Position numbers and translations under genes: made by a program
Assembly (NCBI GenBank): GCA_017392525.1
Contig: JAFOVD010000017.1
Location: 1 to 54,737, forward strand
Length of the DNA stretch: 54,737 nt
Source: Lachnospiraceae bacterium
Lineage (GTDB): Bacteria; Bacillota; Clostridia; Lachnospirales; Lachnospiraceae
Reading direction: 5' to 3'
The notes under the pieces: generated by a model
Seen by the model: the letters and a program-made list of their open reading frames with translations, nothing else
The model's database searches: none
What the model was told of the DNA's origin: nothing
Shown here: one piece after another, positions 1 through 9,314 of the stretch
Position numbering within the stretch: the first letter of the stretch is position 1
How the letters are laid out: every line of letters begins with the position of its first letter

Positions 1-665
1 ACCTGATCCGCCGGATATTCCTGCTGCAGAGATGCAATCACCTTGAGGAAGTTTGCCATCGGTCCCTCCGCAAGTGGCTGGCGTGCTTTCTCTCGTTCAC
101 TATCTGAGAATGCCTGCAGTCCGGCATTTTCAAATACTAAATCCGCTTCATTGGAGAAGATACAGGAATCTCCATCGAATGCTATTCGTATCTCTGGGAT
201 TTCCCCCTGTGTAGTCCCTGTTCCCTGCATAATCCAGCCCGCAGGAATTCCACTTGCAATAGCAGCTTCCACATCAGCAGCATCTGCCGACAAATAAAGA
301 TCCGTATGAAATGCTTCAAGATACGGCACGATGGAACGTCCCGTCGTAAAAGATGCTCTCGTGATATCCAAACCATATTCTTCGATCGAATGAAAAATTC
401 GAAGCGATACCTCGGCACTGTTTTTCGACATCAGTAAGATTTCCACTTTCCCATCTAATCTCAAAAAAGCTTTGATCAGATCAAACGCCGGTCCCGGCTT
501 CAGAACTTCATCTTCATGCGCCATCTGATACTTGATATATTCTTCTGCTCCCAGCGCTTCAAAGATTTCATTCTCCTTCTCCAAATCAAATAGTGCACGC
601 GTTGATACTGCAATATGCAGCACGGGTTCCTGCTCTCTTACCGGTTTTAAATAGTTTTCTCTCAT
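1..665 (-). CDS. 5'-nucleotidase family protein (3' end cut by window)
   Basis: Reading the minus strand from an ATG at 665 gives an open frame of more than 221 codons that leaves the window without a stop. AAGGAGG lies 7 nt before the ATG. The protein has the pattern of the cytosolic 5'-nucleotidase family related to NT5C1 (PF06189): an early LHIAVSTRALFD block, then YQMAHEDEVLKPGPAF, ILLMSKNSAEVSLRIF, FTTGRSIVPYLEAF, and a late IRIAFDGDSCIFS block with two acidic residues. Members dephosphorylate nucleoside monophosphates; the substrate here is inferred from the family only. The gene stands alone and diverges from the chemotaxis gene at 974. No motif is visibly broken in the part present. 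Confidence 0.75.
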   Translation of the reverse strand, partial: MRENYLKPVREQEPVLHIAVSTRALFDLEKENEIFEALGAEEYIKYQMAHEDEVLKPGPAFDLIKAFLRLDGKVEILLMSKNSAEVSLRIFHSIEEYGLDITRASFTTGRSIVPYLEAFHTDLYLSADAADVEAAIASGIPAGWIMQGTGTTQGEIPEIRIAFDGDSCIFSNEADLVFENAGLQAFSDSEREKARQPLAEGPMANFLKVIASLQQEYPADQ

Positions 666-973
666 AACGTGCCTCCTTAAAATAAAGCATTTCCTTTTCT
701 ATGCTCTATTTTATCCAGGCGCATGTCCCATTTATGTCCCGTCATCTTTACCATAAAAACGATGAACATCTGTTTGATATCACGTATATGACATACTATT
801 CGCTTTTTTATCACACTCGAACCCATTTAAAACGCCACAATTTAGGTATTATAGAACACATATGAATTTTTGTTCATTATTACTATTCCCAAAATCCAAA
901 AATCTGTATATCATTTTTCCATTGCTACTGTATTTAGTAAATTTTTATTAACACGTGACACATGGAGGTGCAC
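666..973. other. Divergent intergenic region, no gene seen
   Basis: This 308-bp AT-rich stretch separates the minus-strand 5'-nucleotidase from the plus-strand chemotaxis receptor. I see no ORF with a ribosome binding site and no strong hairpin. A weak candidate promoter for the receptor is TTGCTA, 17 bases, TTATTA near 923-951. I did not find a sigma-28 type motif. Confidence 0.4.
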
Positions 974-2629
974 ATGAATCTCAAATTATTGAAAATCAAA
1001 TCCATCCGTACCGCTTTAATTGGTATGGTTATTGCAACCGTAGTAATACTTGAAGCAATCAATATCACATTTGGAGCGTCAAACCTTAAGACCGGTATCG
1101 AATATGAAACGATGCAGGGTCTGAATGCTGCTTGTCTCTCCTACGCACAAGTACTGAATATCACAGAACATAATGACAGTATCGATAATTCCACACTGGA
1201 GGCCGATCTAAACAATTCCACGGGTTATGAATATACCTATTTCCTTGGAAATATTAGAGAACGCTCTTCGATTGACGGCGTTGTCGGAACCGAAGCAAAC
1301 GAAGATATCTACAATACTGTCGTAAATAATTTAGAAACCTATACCAATGACGCTACTGTAATCGGCGATTCCGAATACTACGTCGTATACCAGCCGCTCA
1401 TCTACAACGGCGAATGTTATGGTATGGCATTTGTAGGCTTACAGAAGGATACCATCACAACCTACATCACTTCTATGATGACAAAGATGGTTGGTACCGG
1501 CCTCGTTGCTATGTTTATCATCCTTACCATCGCCATTCTCGCTGCTATTCGTTTATCGAATGCCATCAAGAGAAATGTTGAAGCTATCGATAAGCTTGCA
1601 ACTGGCGAATTAAATATCGAAATTGATGAAAAAATCACGAAACGAAATGATGAGCTTGGACAGACTGCAAAGTCTATTCTCTCCCTGGCAGATAAGCTTC
1701 ACGATGTCATTGGAAGCGCAAAACATTCTTCCGAGGAACTGGATACTTCTGCCGAGGAACTTTCCGAGTCCGCAGACACCATGTCTTTAACTGCTGAGAA
1801 TGTTTCCAGTGCAGTCGATCAGATTGCCTGTGGCGCAACAGACCAGGCAGAATCTCTCCAGGACGCTGTCAGCAGTGTAGAAGAAATCAATGGTGCAATC
1901 GAGCTCATCACACAAAATACAGAACACATGAATACCATTGCCGAAAATATGCAGAAGAATTCGACAACAAGTTCTGCTTCCCTTCAGGAACTTCAGGCTT
2001 CCACAGAAGAGACCATCCAGGCAATCAACGATATTGTGAAGATGATTCAGGAAACAAACAAGGCTGTCGATAACATCAGCGAAGCAGTCATCATTATCGA
2101 CTCGATCGCAGAGCAGACAAATCTGCTTTCTCTGAATGCAAGTATCGAAGCTGCAAGAGCTGGTGAAGCCGGCAAGGGATTTGCGGTAGTTGCAGATGAA
2201 ATCAGAAATCTTGCAGAGCAGTCTGCATCAGCAGCAAAGAACATCCAGGAAATCATGGGCGTTCTCTCTGAAGACTCTGCTGTAACCATGGAAAACGCTG
2301 GAAATGTACAGTCGATCATCGAAAAACAGAACGACGTTATCGGCAATACCATCACTCTGGTTAACACCATGATTCATAATATTGATGAGTCTCTTGTTGT
2401 AACAGGTCAGATCTCCGAAAGTGTAGACCGTTCCAACCAAGCAACGAAGGTATTCTCTGATACCATCAACTCCCTGTCTGCCATTTCTCAGGAAAATGCA
2501 GCAAGTACTGAAGAAACACGTGCCTCTATGCTGGAGCTCGCCGAAACAGTAAGACGTCTATCTGAAAAGGCAACGGGATTAAACACTATTTCTAAAACAT
2601 TAGAAGAAGAGATGTCTTTCTTCTCCTAA
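974..2629 (+). CDS. Methyl-accepting chemotaxis protein
   Basis: A transmembrane chemoreceptor that passes an external signal to CheA/CheW. I start it at the ATG at 974 (551 aa) because GGAGG sits 5 nt upstream; an earlier in-frame ATG at 962 overlaps that ribosome binding site. Order of parts: a first membrane segment at about residues 12-34, an extracellular domain of about 130 residues that looks like a single Cache domain, a second membrane segment near 170-195, a HAMP linker, and a long coiled-coil signalling domain. The hairpin tip is recognisable by [19 protein letters not shown] and [18 protein letters not shown]. The ligand cannot be told from sequence. It is a single-gene unit ending near a hairpin. 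Confidence 0.93.
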   Translation: MNLKLLKIKSIRTALIGMVIATVVILEAINITFGASNLKTGIEYETMQGLNAACLSYAQVLNITEHNDSIDNSTLEADLNNSTGYEYTYFLGNIRERSSIDGVVGTEANEDIYNTVVNNLETYTNDATVIGDSEYYVVYQPLIYNGECYGMAFVGLQKDTITTYITSMMTKMVGTGLVAMFIILTIAILAAIRLSNAIKRNVEAIDKLATGELNIEIDEKITKRNDELGQTAKSILSLADKLHDVIGSAKHSSEELDTSAEELSESADTMSLTAENVSSAVDQIACGATDQAESLQDAVSSVEEINGAIELITQNTEHMNTIAENMQKNSTTSSASLQELQASTEETIQAINDIVKMIQETNKAVDNISEAVIIIDSIAEQTNLLSLNASIEAARAGEAGKGFAVVADEIRNLAEQSASAAKNIQEIMGVLSEDSAVTMENAGNVQSIIEKQNDVIGNTITLVNTMIHNIDESLVVTGQISESVDRSNQATKVFSDTINSLSAISQENAASTEETRASMLELAETVRRLSEKATGLNTISKTLEEEMSFFS

Positions 2630-2655
2630 TCATAGATGCAAAGCAAATAATAGAA

Positions 2656-2690
2656 AGAAGGTCGGTGAAATTCGTTTTCACCGACCTTCT
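2656..2690. terminator. Hairpin terminator between convergent genes
   Basis: A 15-bp perfect stem (AGAAGGTCGGTGAAA and its complement) with a 5-base loop lies between the convergent chemoreceptor and ABC ATPase genes. On the minus strand it is followed by TTTCTATTATTT, so it is a convincing terminator for the ABC operon. On the plus strand the T-tract is poor, so use by the chemoreceptor gene is less certain. Confidence 0.8.
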
Positions 2691-2710
2691 AATGCATCTA
2701 TAGTTTCTGT

Positions 2711-3388
2711 TTACGAATTGATTTCGAGACTTCCATTTCTCACCGTTATCACTTTGTCACATTCTTCTGTCAATTTCGTATTATGCGTTACCATCAAAAT
2801 ACTTACACCATACTTCTTATTAAATTTTTTCAAAAGATCTATAACAATCTTCGTATTAACCTCATCAAGATTTCCCGTAGGTTCATCTGCCAATATAATT
2901 GCTGGACGTTTCAAAACGCTTCTTAATATTGCAACTCTTTGTTTTTCTCCGCCAGACAGCTGTGATGGGAAACTATCTTTTTTCTGCCCTAGTTTTAAAG
3001 CTGCCAATAGTTTCTCCACTGTTTGTTTATTCGTCTTTAGTCCTTTTAAATCCGCTGAAAACATAATATTCTCATAAACCGTTAATTCTTCAATCAAATT
3101 ATAATCTTGAAAAATAAATCCAATATTCTGACGTCTAAATTCGCACAATTCTCTCTCTGTCATCTGATCGATACGTTTTCCCAAAATACTTATTTCTCCA
3201 CTAGAAGGAATGTCAAGTGCACCCAGTAAATTCAGAAGTGTTGTTTTTCCACTTCCAGAATCACCTACTACACCAATAAACTCCCCTTCCTTTACAACGA
3301 CATTTATTTCATTTAATACCTTCTGTTTTCCAGCTTCTGAAGAATATACCTTTGAGACATTCTTCAAATTTATAATTTCTTTTGACAA
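2711..3388 (-). CDS. ABC transporter ATP-binding protein (MacB/LolD/FtsE type)
   Basis: ATPase subunit of an ABC exporter, paired with the FtsX-type permease just upstream. Walker A is GDSGSGKT at residues 42-49, the signature is LSGGEKQR, Walker B is IILADEP, and a switch histidine follows in MVTHNT. I choose the TTG at 3388 (225 aa): GGAG lies 8 nt before it and it leaves a 13-bp gap after the permease stop. A longer frame from 3430 would overlap the permease and has no ribosome binding site. ATPases of this group work with 4-TM or 10-TM FtsX permeases in peptide or antibiotic efflux and lipoprotein release. No two-component system lies beside it, so the substrate is open. Confidence 0.9.
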   Translation of the reverse strand: MSKEIINLKNVSKVYSSEAGKQKVLNEINVVVKEGEFIGVVGDSGSGKTTLLNLLGALDIPSSGEISILGKRIDQMTERELCEFRRQNIGFIFQDYNLIEELTVYENIMFSADLKGLKTNKQTVEKLLAALKLGQKKDSFPSQLSGGEKQRVAILRSVLKRPAIILADEPTGNLDEVNTKIVIDLLKKFNKKYGVSILMVTHNTKLTEECDKVITVRNGSLEINS

Positions 3389-3401
3389 AACCAATTCTCC
3401 T

Positions 3402-5816
3402 CTAATGCTTCGCTCTTTTTGAAATAACATTTCTCTTATACATCATTACTGCTCCAAACATGATAACGATTCCCATGAAAATATAAATAGAATCTATACT
3501 ATATACGAATCTATACGTTACATAATCTTCCGCAATTACATCACTAATAAATGTTCTTACCAACACCGGCGATAAAACAATTCCCAAGACGATTCCTGTA
3601 CAAATATAAATAAACACTTCAAATACAAACTGAACTACTAATTCTCTTTCACTAACTCCAATTTTTTTCAAATTAATAAGCTCATTTTTTAATTGATACA
3701 TCTCATTGATGATAATGTTAAAGAAACCGCCTAATACAGAAGCAATGATAATTAAAATAATCATAACTACAATCACTTCTATATTTCTAAATAAATCTTT
3801 ATTATCTTCAGCAATCGTTCTTGCCGATTCATATTTTATACTGTCATTCGTCTTAGATAATGTATGAAATGTCTCTTCCCAATATGGAAGGTCATTCTTA
3901 TTTACATTAAATAAACAAACATATCTTCCCGTCTCACCTGTTAAATTTTCCCATTCACTTTCAGGCAAAAAGAAATTACAAGTTTCATAATAATAGGAAC
4001 CAACTCCTAAATCATAAGGAAGATTAGCAAAGGCCATAATTTCATATTCTTTTACACTTCCATCCGAAGCGGTTAAGGAAACTTTATCTCCAATATTCCA
4101 CCAGCTTTTTCCTTGTTCCGTTTCCATTCCCGCCTCAGGTGCACATACTCCATCAAGAATTACATAATTACCACTGTTGAATTTATCTAAATCTATCTCA
4201 CCTTTTATGACATCCATTTTACTAACAAAATAATCATCTAAACCGTATAGATATGTAGTAATCAGCCCATCTTTGTACTGTCCTTCTGGCAAAAGCTCCC
4301 GATATTTTAAAGTACTTTCTTCATCCAGTTTTACTTGATATTCTTTCGCAGATGCACTTGCGTACTCAAATTCCTTTTCTGTGTTAAATAACGTACTCAA
4401 TGCCGATTCTTCTATTACTGCAATTTGGTCTGACATAGCATCAAACGAAGAATTATGCACTACATAATCTGCCTGTAAGCTCTCTCCAATGTATTGATCA
4501 ATATCAAACCCTTTTATATAACTACATATTCCATTACACAGGACAATACCCAAAAACAAGAGAAAACTAATACCAAATACAGCCCGTTTTTGCGTACCAA
4601 CTCTTCTTAACGTCATACGGAATAATGGATTTGAGAACTTCCATCCTGTTCGTTTCTTATATTTTATTTTCCTTGTTTTACCTGTTATATTAATTTGTCG
4701 ATTTATATGTCGAAGCATTAACAGAAGTCCTAACACAACTTCCAATAATGATATCAATACTGGATAAATCAATGCCCCCTTACTAATAGACATTTGCAAT
4801 TCCAGATTGATCAATCGATTGATAAGTGGCACTAAAAGATAATTACAAGAAACACAAGCTAAACCGGCTGCAATTATATTAGCAACAACCGCAATTGCAA
4901 CCATCTGTATGAGAATCATTCTCACAATCTCTCTTTTACTTACACCGAGTATATATAGTGAGCGATAATAAATACGATCATTATTCAGAGACAATTCGTA
5001 AATATCAACAATAAGTAAACTTCCTATTATCGCAAGTACAGACAAAATGATGCATTCTAAAATACGTATCCCTTTTTCTAACGAATCTGTGACTTCTTCA
5101 TTTACCGTATACTCCGTTGTATGAATCCCTTCTTCTGACAACAATTTTTGCGTTAACTCTTCAAAATTCTTATGTTCTTTAAAAGTCACTGCCAACATTA
5201 TAGGAAATTCTGAATCATCGATTCCTTTTTCACTAAATTCCTGCTTCTTTTCATCATAATATTTTTCCGACACAAGAAACATATTATGCGAACCAGCCTT
5301 CTGCTCATAAAATCCAGATATCGTAAACGTATCACTTACGGATTCGTTTCCAATAGAATACGCAAGTGTTATTTCACTTCCAACTTTACAATTTGGCCAT
5401 GCTTTTTCTGCAATATACTTTGGTAAATATATATCCTTTTTTTCGGTTGGGACTTCACCCTCCATCGGCTCACAATTCATTTTCTCATACATATCGCTTG
5501 AGTAATATGCGACATTCGCAACGGCATCACCATCAGCAATCACATAGCCCAAATGATATTCACAGCCAACATCTTTCACTAACTCCGAATCACTAATACT
5601 ACTTACTTCTTTATCGGAATAAACATTGATTGCAACGTCTCCCTGCCACAATCTATTACTCTTTATATAATCTCCATATGACTGTTGCAATGATTCTGAT
5701 AAAACAGAAACAACTGAAATCAAAAAGGTACTAATAACTATTGCAATAAATAAACAAATTGTTCTAGTTTTTTGTCTTTTCATATTACGTATACTTAATA
5801 AACTAATTATTGGCAT
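3402..5816 (-). CDS. ABC transporter permease, FtsX/MacB family
   Basis: Membrane subunit of the ABC exporter, 804 aa from the ATG at 5816. GGAG precedes that ATG by 9 nt. An in-frame TTG at 5831 with GAGGT 5 nt upstream is a real alternative and would add five residues. The N-terminal RNMKRQKTRT leading into a membrane helix is typical of FtsX permeases. Two halves repeat: a helix near 20-40, a long extracellular stretch, helices near 255-365, then a central helix near 410-430, a second extracellular region, and a final three-helix group near 680-795. This is the 8-10 TM layout of bacitracin or peptide exporters. Function is inferred from the family. Confidence 0.88.
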   Translation of the reverse strand: MPIISLLSIRNMKRQKTRTICLFIAIVISTFLISVVSVLSESLQQSYGDYIKSNRLWQGDVAINVYSDKEVSSISDSELVKDVGCEYHLGYVIADGDAVANVAYYSSDMYEKMNCEPMEGEVPTEKKDIYLPKYIAEKAWPNCKVGSEITLAYSIGNESVSDTFTISGFYEQKAGSHNMFLVSEKYYDEKKQEFSEKGIDDSEFPIMLAVTFKEHKNFEELTQKLLSEEGIHTTEYTVNEEVTDSLEKGIRILECIILSVLAIIGSLLIVDIYELSLNNDRIYYRSLYILGVSKREIVRMILIQMVAIAVVANIIAAGLACVSCNYLLVPLINRLINLELQMSISKGALIYPVLISLLEVVLGLLLMLRHINRQINITGKTRKIKYKKRTGWKFSNPLFRMTLRRVGTQKRAVFGISFLLFLGIVLCNGICSYIKGFDIDQYIGESLQADYVVHNSSFDAMSDQIAVIEESALSTLFNTEKEFEYASASAKEYQVKLDEESTLKYRELLPEGQYKDGLITTYLYGLDDYFVSKMDVIKGEIDLDKFNSGNYVILDGVCAPEAGMETEQGKSWWNIGDKVSLTASDGSVKEYEIMAFANLPYDLGVGSYYYETCNFFLPESEWENLTGETGRYVCLFNVNKNDLPYWEETFHTLSKTNDSIKYESARTIAEDNKDLFRNIEVIVVMIILIIIASVLGGFFNIIINEMYQLKNELINLKKIGVSERELVVQFVFEVFIYICTGIVLGIVLSPVLVRTFISDVIAEDYVTYRFVYSIDSIYIFMGIVIMFGAVMMYKRNVISKRAKH

Positions 5817-5850
5817 CCAAACTCTCTCCAAATCTTACCTCTATACTTAA

Positions 5851-5897
5851 AAAGATGGAGACTTGAAATAAACTCAATTCTCCACCTTTCCATCTTT
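5851..5897 (-). terminator. Terminator after rlmD
   Basis: On the minus strand AAAGATGG pairs with CCATCTTT across about 31 bases, with an inner stem GGAGA/TCTCC plus TTGA/TCAA, followed by TTTTT. The stem begins inside the rlmD stop codon. It separates rlmD from the ABC permease gene downstream, so the ABC genes probably have their own promoter. Confidence 0.65.
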
Positions 5898-7267
5898 TAT
5901 ATTCTTTCCAATTTCACGACGGCTTCACAATGTGCGGTATGACCGAATTGGTCGACAGCACAGGCCTTCGTCAACTGATATTCTCCGCTCGCGCAGAACA
6001 ATTTCAAATCACGTGCCATAGTCGCCGGATCACAGGATACATAGACAATTCGCTCCGGCTTTTCTCCCAGGATTGTCTCAATTACGGAAGCTTCGCAGCC
6101 CTTACGCGGTGGGTCCAACATAATAACATCTGCCTTATTTCCTTCTCGCACGAGTTTCGGAAGTACATCCTCCGTTGCTCCAGCGTAAAAGTCTGCGTTT
6201 CCTATCGCATTTCGAACCGCATTTTCCTTGGCATCCTGAATCGCTTCCGGAACAATCTCGATGCCGGTTACATGCCCTGCCTTCTTCGCCAGGAAAAGGG
6301 AAATCGTACCAATTCCACAATACAGGTCATAGACATACTCTGTACCTGTAAGTCCAGCGTAGTCCAAAGCCTTTTGATAGAGCTTTTCCATCTGCTCCGG
6401 ATTTACCTGGAAGAATGACTTTGGCGAAATACGAAAGGAAATATCACCAATCTTATCCGTAATCGTATCTTCGCCCCAGATGGTACGTGTCTCCTCACCG
6501 AGAATTACGTTATTTCGCTTTTTATTCACGTTCAGCGAAATACTATAGATCCGTTCACTCGCCGCTTTTAAATATGCGATTAAGCCGCTCTCATCCGGAA
6601 TCTTCGTACCATTGATGATGAGGCAAACCATCGTCTGATCGGTATGCACACCCTGTCGAATCAGGACATGACGAACCAATCCTTTGCCCGTCACTTCATC
6701 ATATGGCTTCACATGATTTTTCACCATCCAGGACTTCACAGCTTCCAATAAATTATGGTTTTCTTCCGCACCGAGATAACAATCTTCGGCATCGATAATG
6801 CGATGACTATGCGATGCATAGAATCCCATTACAATCTCGCCATTCTTATCCAGTCCCACTGGATACTGCGCTTTATTTCGATATCTCCAAGGATTCTCCA
6901 TACCGATAATCGACTCAGAAATAGAATCGATATAAGCTTGATCGAACCCACCCAGGCGAACGAGATCATTTTTCACCATCTGCTCTTTCCATGCAAGCTG
7001 TGCCTGATAATCCATATTCTGAATCTGGCAGCCACCGCAGGTCTTTGCAATCGGGCACTTTGGCTCCACACGGTTTTTGGAAGGCTCTAGAATCTCTACA
7101 ATCCTCGCATAACCATAAGACTTCTTCAACTTCATTGCGGAAGCAAGTACACGGTCTCCCACAATGGCATCCTTGATAAAGAATGTCATCCCGTCGAATC
7201 GTCCGATTCCCTCTCCATGGGTTCCCAAATCCGTAATCTCAATTTCGAAAGTATCGTTCTTTTTCAT
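5897..7267 (-). CDS. rlmD: 23S rRNA (uracil-C5)-methyltransferase RlmD/RumA family
   Basis: SAM-dependent methyltransferase that makes 5-methyluridine in 23S rRNA (U1939 and/or U747 by family). It is 456 aa from the ATG at 7267, which has GGAG 6 nt upstream; a TTG at 7277-7279 overlaps that site. An N-terminal TRAM-like domain (about 5-60) is followed by a cysteine cluster typical of an iron-sulfur site (CPIAKTCGGCQIQ near 75-87). The catalytic domain carries VYDLYCGIGTISLFLA, the LDPPRKGC motif and the catalytic cysteine in YVSCDPATMARDL. Length and motifs are complete. TrmA is excluded by the iron-sulfur cluster and TRAM region. Confidence 0.92.
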   Translation of the reverse strand: MKKNDTFEIEITDLGTHGEGIGRFDGMTFFIKDAIVGDRVLASAMKLKKSYGYARIVEILEPSKNRVEPKCPIAKTCGGCQIQNMDYQAQLAWKEQMVKNDLVRLGGFDQAYIDSISESIIGMENPWRYRNKAQYPVGLDKNGEIVMGFYASHSHRIIDAEDCYLGAEENHNLLEAVKSWMVKNHVKPYDEVTGKGLVRHVLIRQGVHTDQTMVCLIINGTKIPDESGLIAYLKAASERIYSISLNVNKKRNNVILGEETRTIWGEDTITDKIGDISFRISPKSFFQVNPEQMEKLYQKALDYAGLTGTEYVYDLYCGIGTISLFLAKKAGHVTGIEIVPEAIQDAKENAVRNAIGNADFYAGATEDVLPKLVREGNKADVIMLDPPRKGCEASVIETILGEKPERIVYVSCDPATMARDLKLFCASGEYQLTKACAVDQFGHTAHCEAVVKLERI

Positions 7268-7280
7268 ATTTTTCTCCAAA

Positions 7281-7310
7281 AAAGAAATGCAGACGATGCT
7301 GCATTTCTTT
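7281..7310 (-). terminator. Terminator after yhaM
   Basis: A 12-bp perfect stem (AAAGAAATGCAG and complement) with a 6-base loop is followed on the minus strand by TTTTTT. It lies between yhaM and rlmD, and the rlmD ribosome binding site comes directly after the T-tract. Read-through may therefore be how rlmD is expressed, since I see no separate promoter. Confidence 0.85.
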
Positions 7311-7328
7311 CTGTCCTTCTAATCTGTT

Positions 7329-8273
7329 TTATTTCGATGTACGACGAATATTTGTCTCCAGGAAACGGTTGTATCCCTGCCATGTAATATCCTTATCATC
7401 AACGGACTTAATTGCCTCTTTAAACGTCTCCATCTTTGCATCAATATTATCTGCAAAGCTAAGCGCAATCGCTTCTGCAATTGCAGGCTTCTTTGGAGAA
7501 CCATATTCCAATTCACCATGATGTGCAAGAATACAGTGAATCAATTCGTTCGCCTTCATCTGTGGGAAACCATCAATCTCTTTGATCTTGTCACGTACCA
7601 TCTGTGAACCAATAATAATATGACCAAGCAACTGGCCATCATCTGTATAGTCATTCAGTGGAAATGGTGCGATTTCCGATAACTTACCAATATCATGGCA
7701 AATTGCCGCTGTAACTAATAAATCGCGATCCAACTCCGGATAATTCTGTGCATAGAAATTACAAATCTTCGCAACCGATAATGTATGTTCCAATAATCCA
7801 CCAACAAACCCATGATGAACGGATTTTGCTGCAGAGTGGAAACAGAATCTCTTTTTGAAATCTGCATCCATAAAGAAGCTTTCCAATAACTGTTTTAAAT
7901 GCACTTCCTTAATGCTGTCTATTAATCCGAGAAGTTCAGCATACATTTCATCAATATTTTTATCTGTAATTGGCAGATAATCAGAAGGATCAAACATCCC
8001 TTCTTCTGCCTTTCTCGCTCTCTTAATATTAAGCTGTAACACGCCATTGAAGCTTGTTACTTCTCCATTGACAAAGAGGTAATCCATCTTGTCAAAATCG
8101 CAAATCCCCGGATTTCCTACATCCCAGATCTTTCCATCAATTGTTCCGGTTCTGTCCTGCAAAACAACTGTCAAATAAGGCTTTCCGCTCTTTGTCAGTG
8201 CCTGCTGTACATGTTTCACCAGATAGACATCATTAATAGTTGCACCTTCTTGAAAGGCTTCGATGTATTTCAT
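7329..8273 (-). CDS. yhaM: 3'-5' exoribonuclease YhaM family
   Basis: 314 aa, the usual size for YhaM, which degrades RNA from the 3' end. The first 100 residues form an OB-fold nucleic-acid-binding domain (VVLQDRTGTIDGKIWD). An HD phosphohydrolase domain follows, with metal ligands in HHGFVGGLLEHTLS, the paired HD in AAICHDIGKLSE, and a later LAHHGELEYGSP. The ATG at 8273 has GGAG 8 nt upstream. A strong promoter lies at 8349-8377. The start, length and motifs are intact. Confidence 0.9.
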   Translation of the reverse strand: MKYIEAFQEGATINDVYLVKHVQQALTKSGKPYLTVVLQDRTGTIDGKIWDVGNPGICDFDKMDYLFVNGEVTSFNGVLQLNIKRARKAEEGMFDPSDYLPITDKNIDEMYAELLGLIDSIKEVHLKQLLESFFMDADFKKRFCFHSAAKSVHHGFVGGLLEHTLSVAKICNFYAQNYPELDRDLLVTAAICHDIGKLSEIAPFPLNDYTDDGQLLGHIIIGSQMVRDKIKEIDGFPQMKANELIHCILAHHGELEYGSPKKPAIAEAIALSFADNIDAKMETFKEAIKSVDDKDITWQGYNRFLETNIRRTSK

Positions 8274-8348
8274 TATTATTTCTCCATTCTAAGCAGCCCA
8301 CCTCATAATGCATCTCTGAAATTGTCTGCAGGCTACATTTCATCACTC

Positions 8349-8377
8349 ATTATACTTGCTAAAGCTATATCTATCAA
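8349..8377 (-). promoter_or_regulatory. Promoter of yhaM
   Basis: On the minus strand TTGATA (8372-8377), 17 bases, then TATAAT (8349-8354). The predicted transcript start is near 8342, which gives a leader of about 70 nt before the yhaM ATG. Four to five -35 bases and all six -10 bases match consensus. Confidence 0.75.
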
Positions 8378-8589
8378 GGAATTTCTTGCGTTTCTGCAAA
8401 AGAAACATTCTAAGAATACAACAGAAATAACAAACTGAAAATTCATCCTAATATATGAAAATTTACTATTTCAAATTTTATTTTTTCAAGATACGCACTA
8501 GTAAGAATTTTCTAAAAAATTATAATTAACAACCGATCTATTGTTATATTCCCAGAAATACCTTTTTGGGCTGCTGTAGACAAAAAGGG

Positions 8590-9264
8590 TTACAAAGAAT
8601 ACTAATTTTTAGTATCCTTACAAGAAGTTGGAAGTTTTTTTATTGCTCAATTATTGCCTGCAATTTTCGTTCTATTTTCTGGAGTGATTATTGATTATTT
8701 CCAAAAAAACGTATTGATTATAAGTAATCTTTGTAAAATATTGATTTTTATCAGTATTATCTTTGTAAAAAAGAAGATATCTTTCGTGTAAATTCAGTGC
8801 TTAATGTTGTTGATGGGGTAATCATGGTTATTATTCCAATTGTAGTAGCCATTATGACTGAAAAAACATCTTTAAATCTTTTAATAATAGTTGCTAGTTT
8901 ATCTTGATTTCTTTAAAGACAAAAGAATCAGAAATATATCTCTTCTATGGATGATATTTATGATTTGTATTGGAATAACTGGACCATTAGAAATCGTTAC
9001 ATTTATCGCAAGAAAATACTATTATTATTCAATTATACCTATAGGAATGGCTTGTGCAGCATGTAGTTACTTGATAATTGGATTATCTCCCAATATTTCC
9101 TTTTATCTTATTGGCGCATTTTTTGTAGGAATTACTTCTACACTATGCCCCATGGGATTTCGAAATGAATTACAAATGATATGTGAAGAGGATACAATTG
9201 GAAGATATCTTGCTAGTGTCCGCTTTTTCGTTATTAGTGCTCGATTGACCGGTACTTTAAAATT
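8590..9264 (+). pseudogene. Decayed MFS transporter
   Basis: No intact gene fills 8274-9314, but three plus-strand stretches in different frames read like pieces of one MFS efflux protein. About 8625-8790 gives QEVGSFFIAQLLPAIFVLFS followed by GVIIDYFQKNVLIISN, the pattern of helix 2 and the A-motif loop of MFS_3 transporters. About 8790-8905 gives NSVLNVVDGVIMVIIPIVVA (middle helices). About 8910-9264 gives LLWMIFMICIGITGPLEIV and later GMACAACSYLIIGL helices (C-terminal half). Frameshifts and internal stops separate them, and the whole is far shorter than a 400-residue MFS protein. Base composition is richer in AT than the neighbours. The exact ends are not certain. Confidence 0.6.
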
Positions 9265-9278
9265 ACACGAACAATCGG

Positions 9279-9307
9279 TTGAGTCCCCTTTATTTCTAAG
9301 GTAAAAT
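9279..9307 (+). promoter_or_regulatory. Candidate promoter of mutS2
   Basis: TTGAGT (9279-9284), 17 bases, TAAAAT (9302-9307). The expected transcript start is about 9314-9315, at the mutS2 ATG itself, so the mRNA may have no 5' leader. It lies in the tail of the MFS remnant. Confidence 0.5.
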
Positions 9308-9314
9308 AGACGGT

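Noticed and set aside
2047-2370. Minus-strand frame inside the chemoreceptor gene
   Set aside because: Antisense shadow in the repetitive coiled-coil coding region.
5930-6418. 162-codon plus-strand frame opposite rlmD
   Set aside because: Lies wholly inside rlmD, which has complete motifs on the other strand.
8891-9304. 137-codon frame as an intact membrane protein gene
   Set aside because: It has no ribosome binding site and covers only the C-terminal half of an MFS protein; upstream pieces are in other frames, so it is part of the pseudogene.
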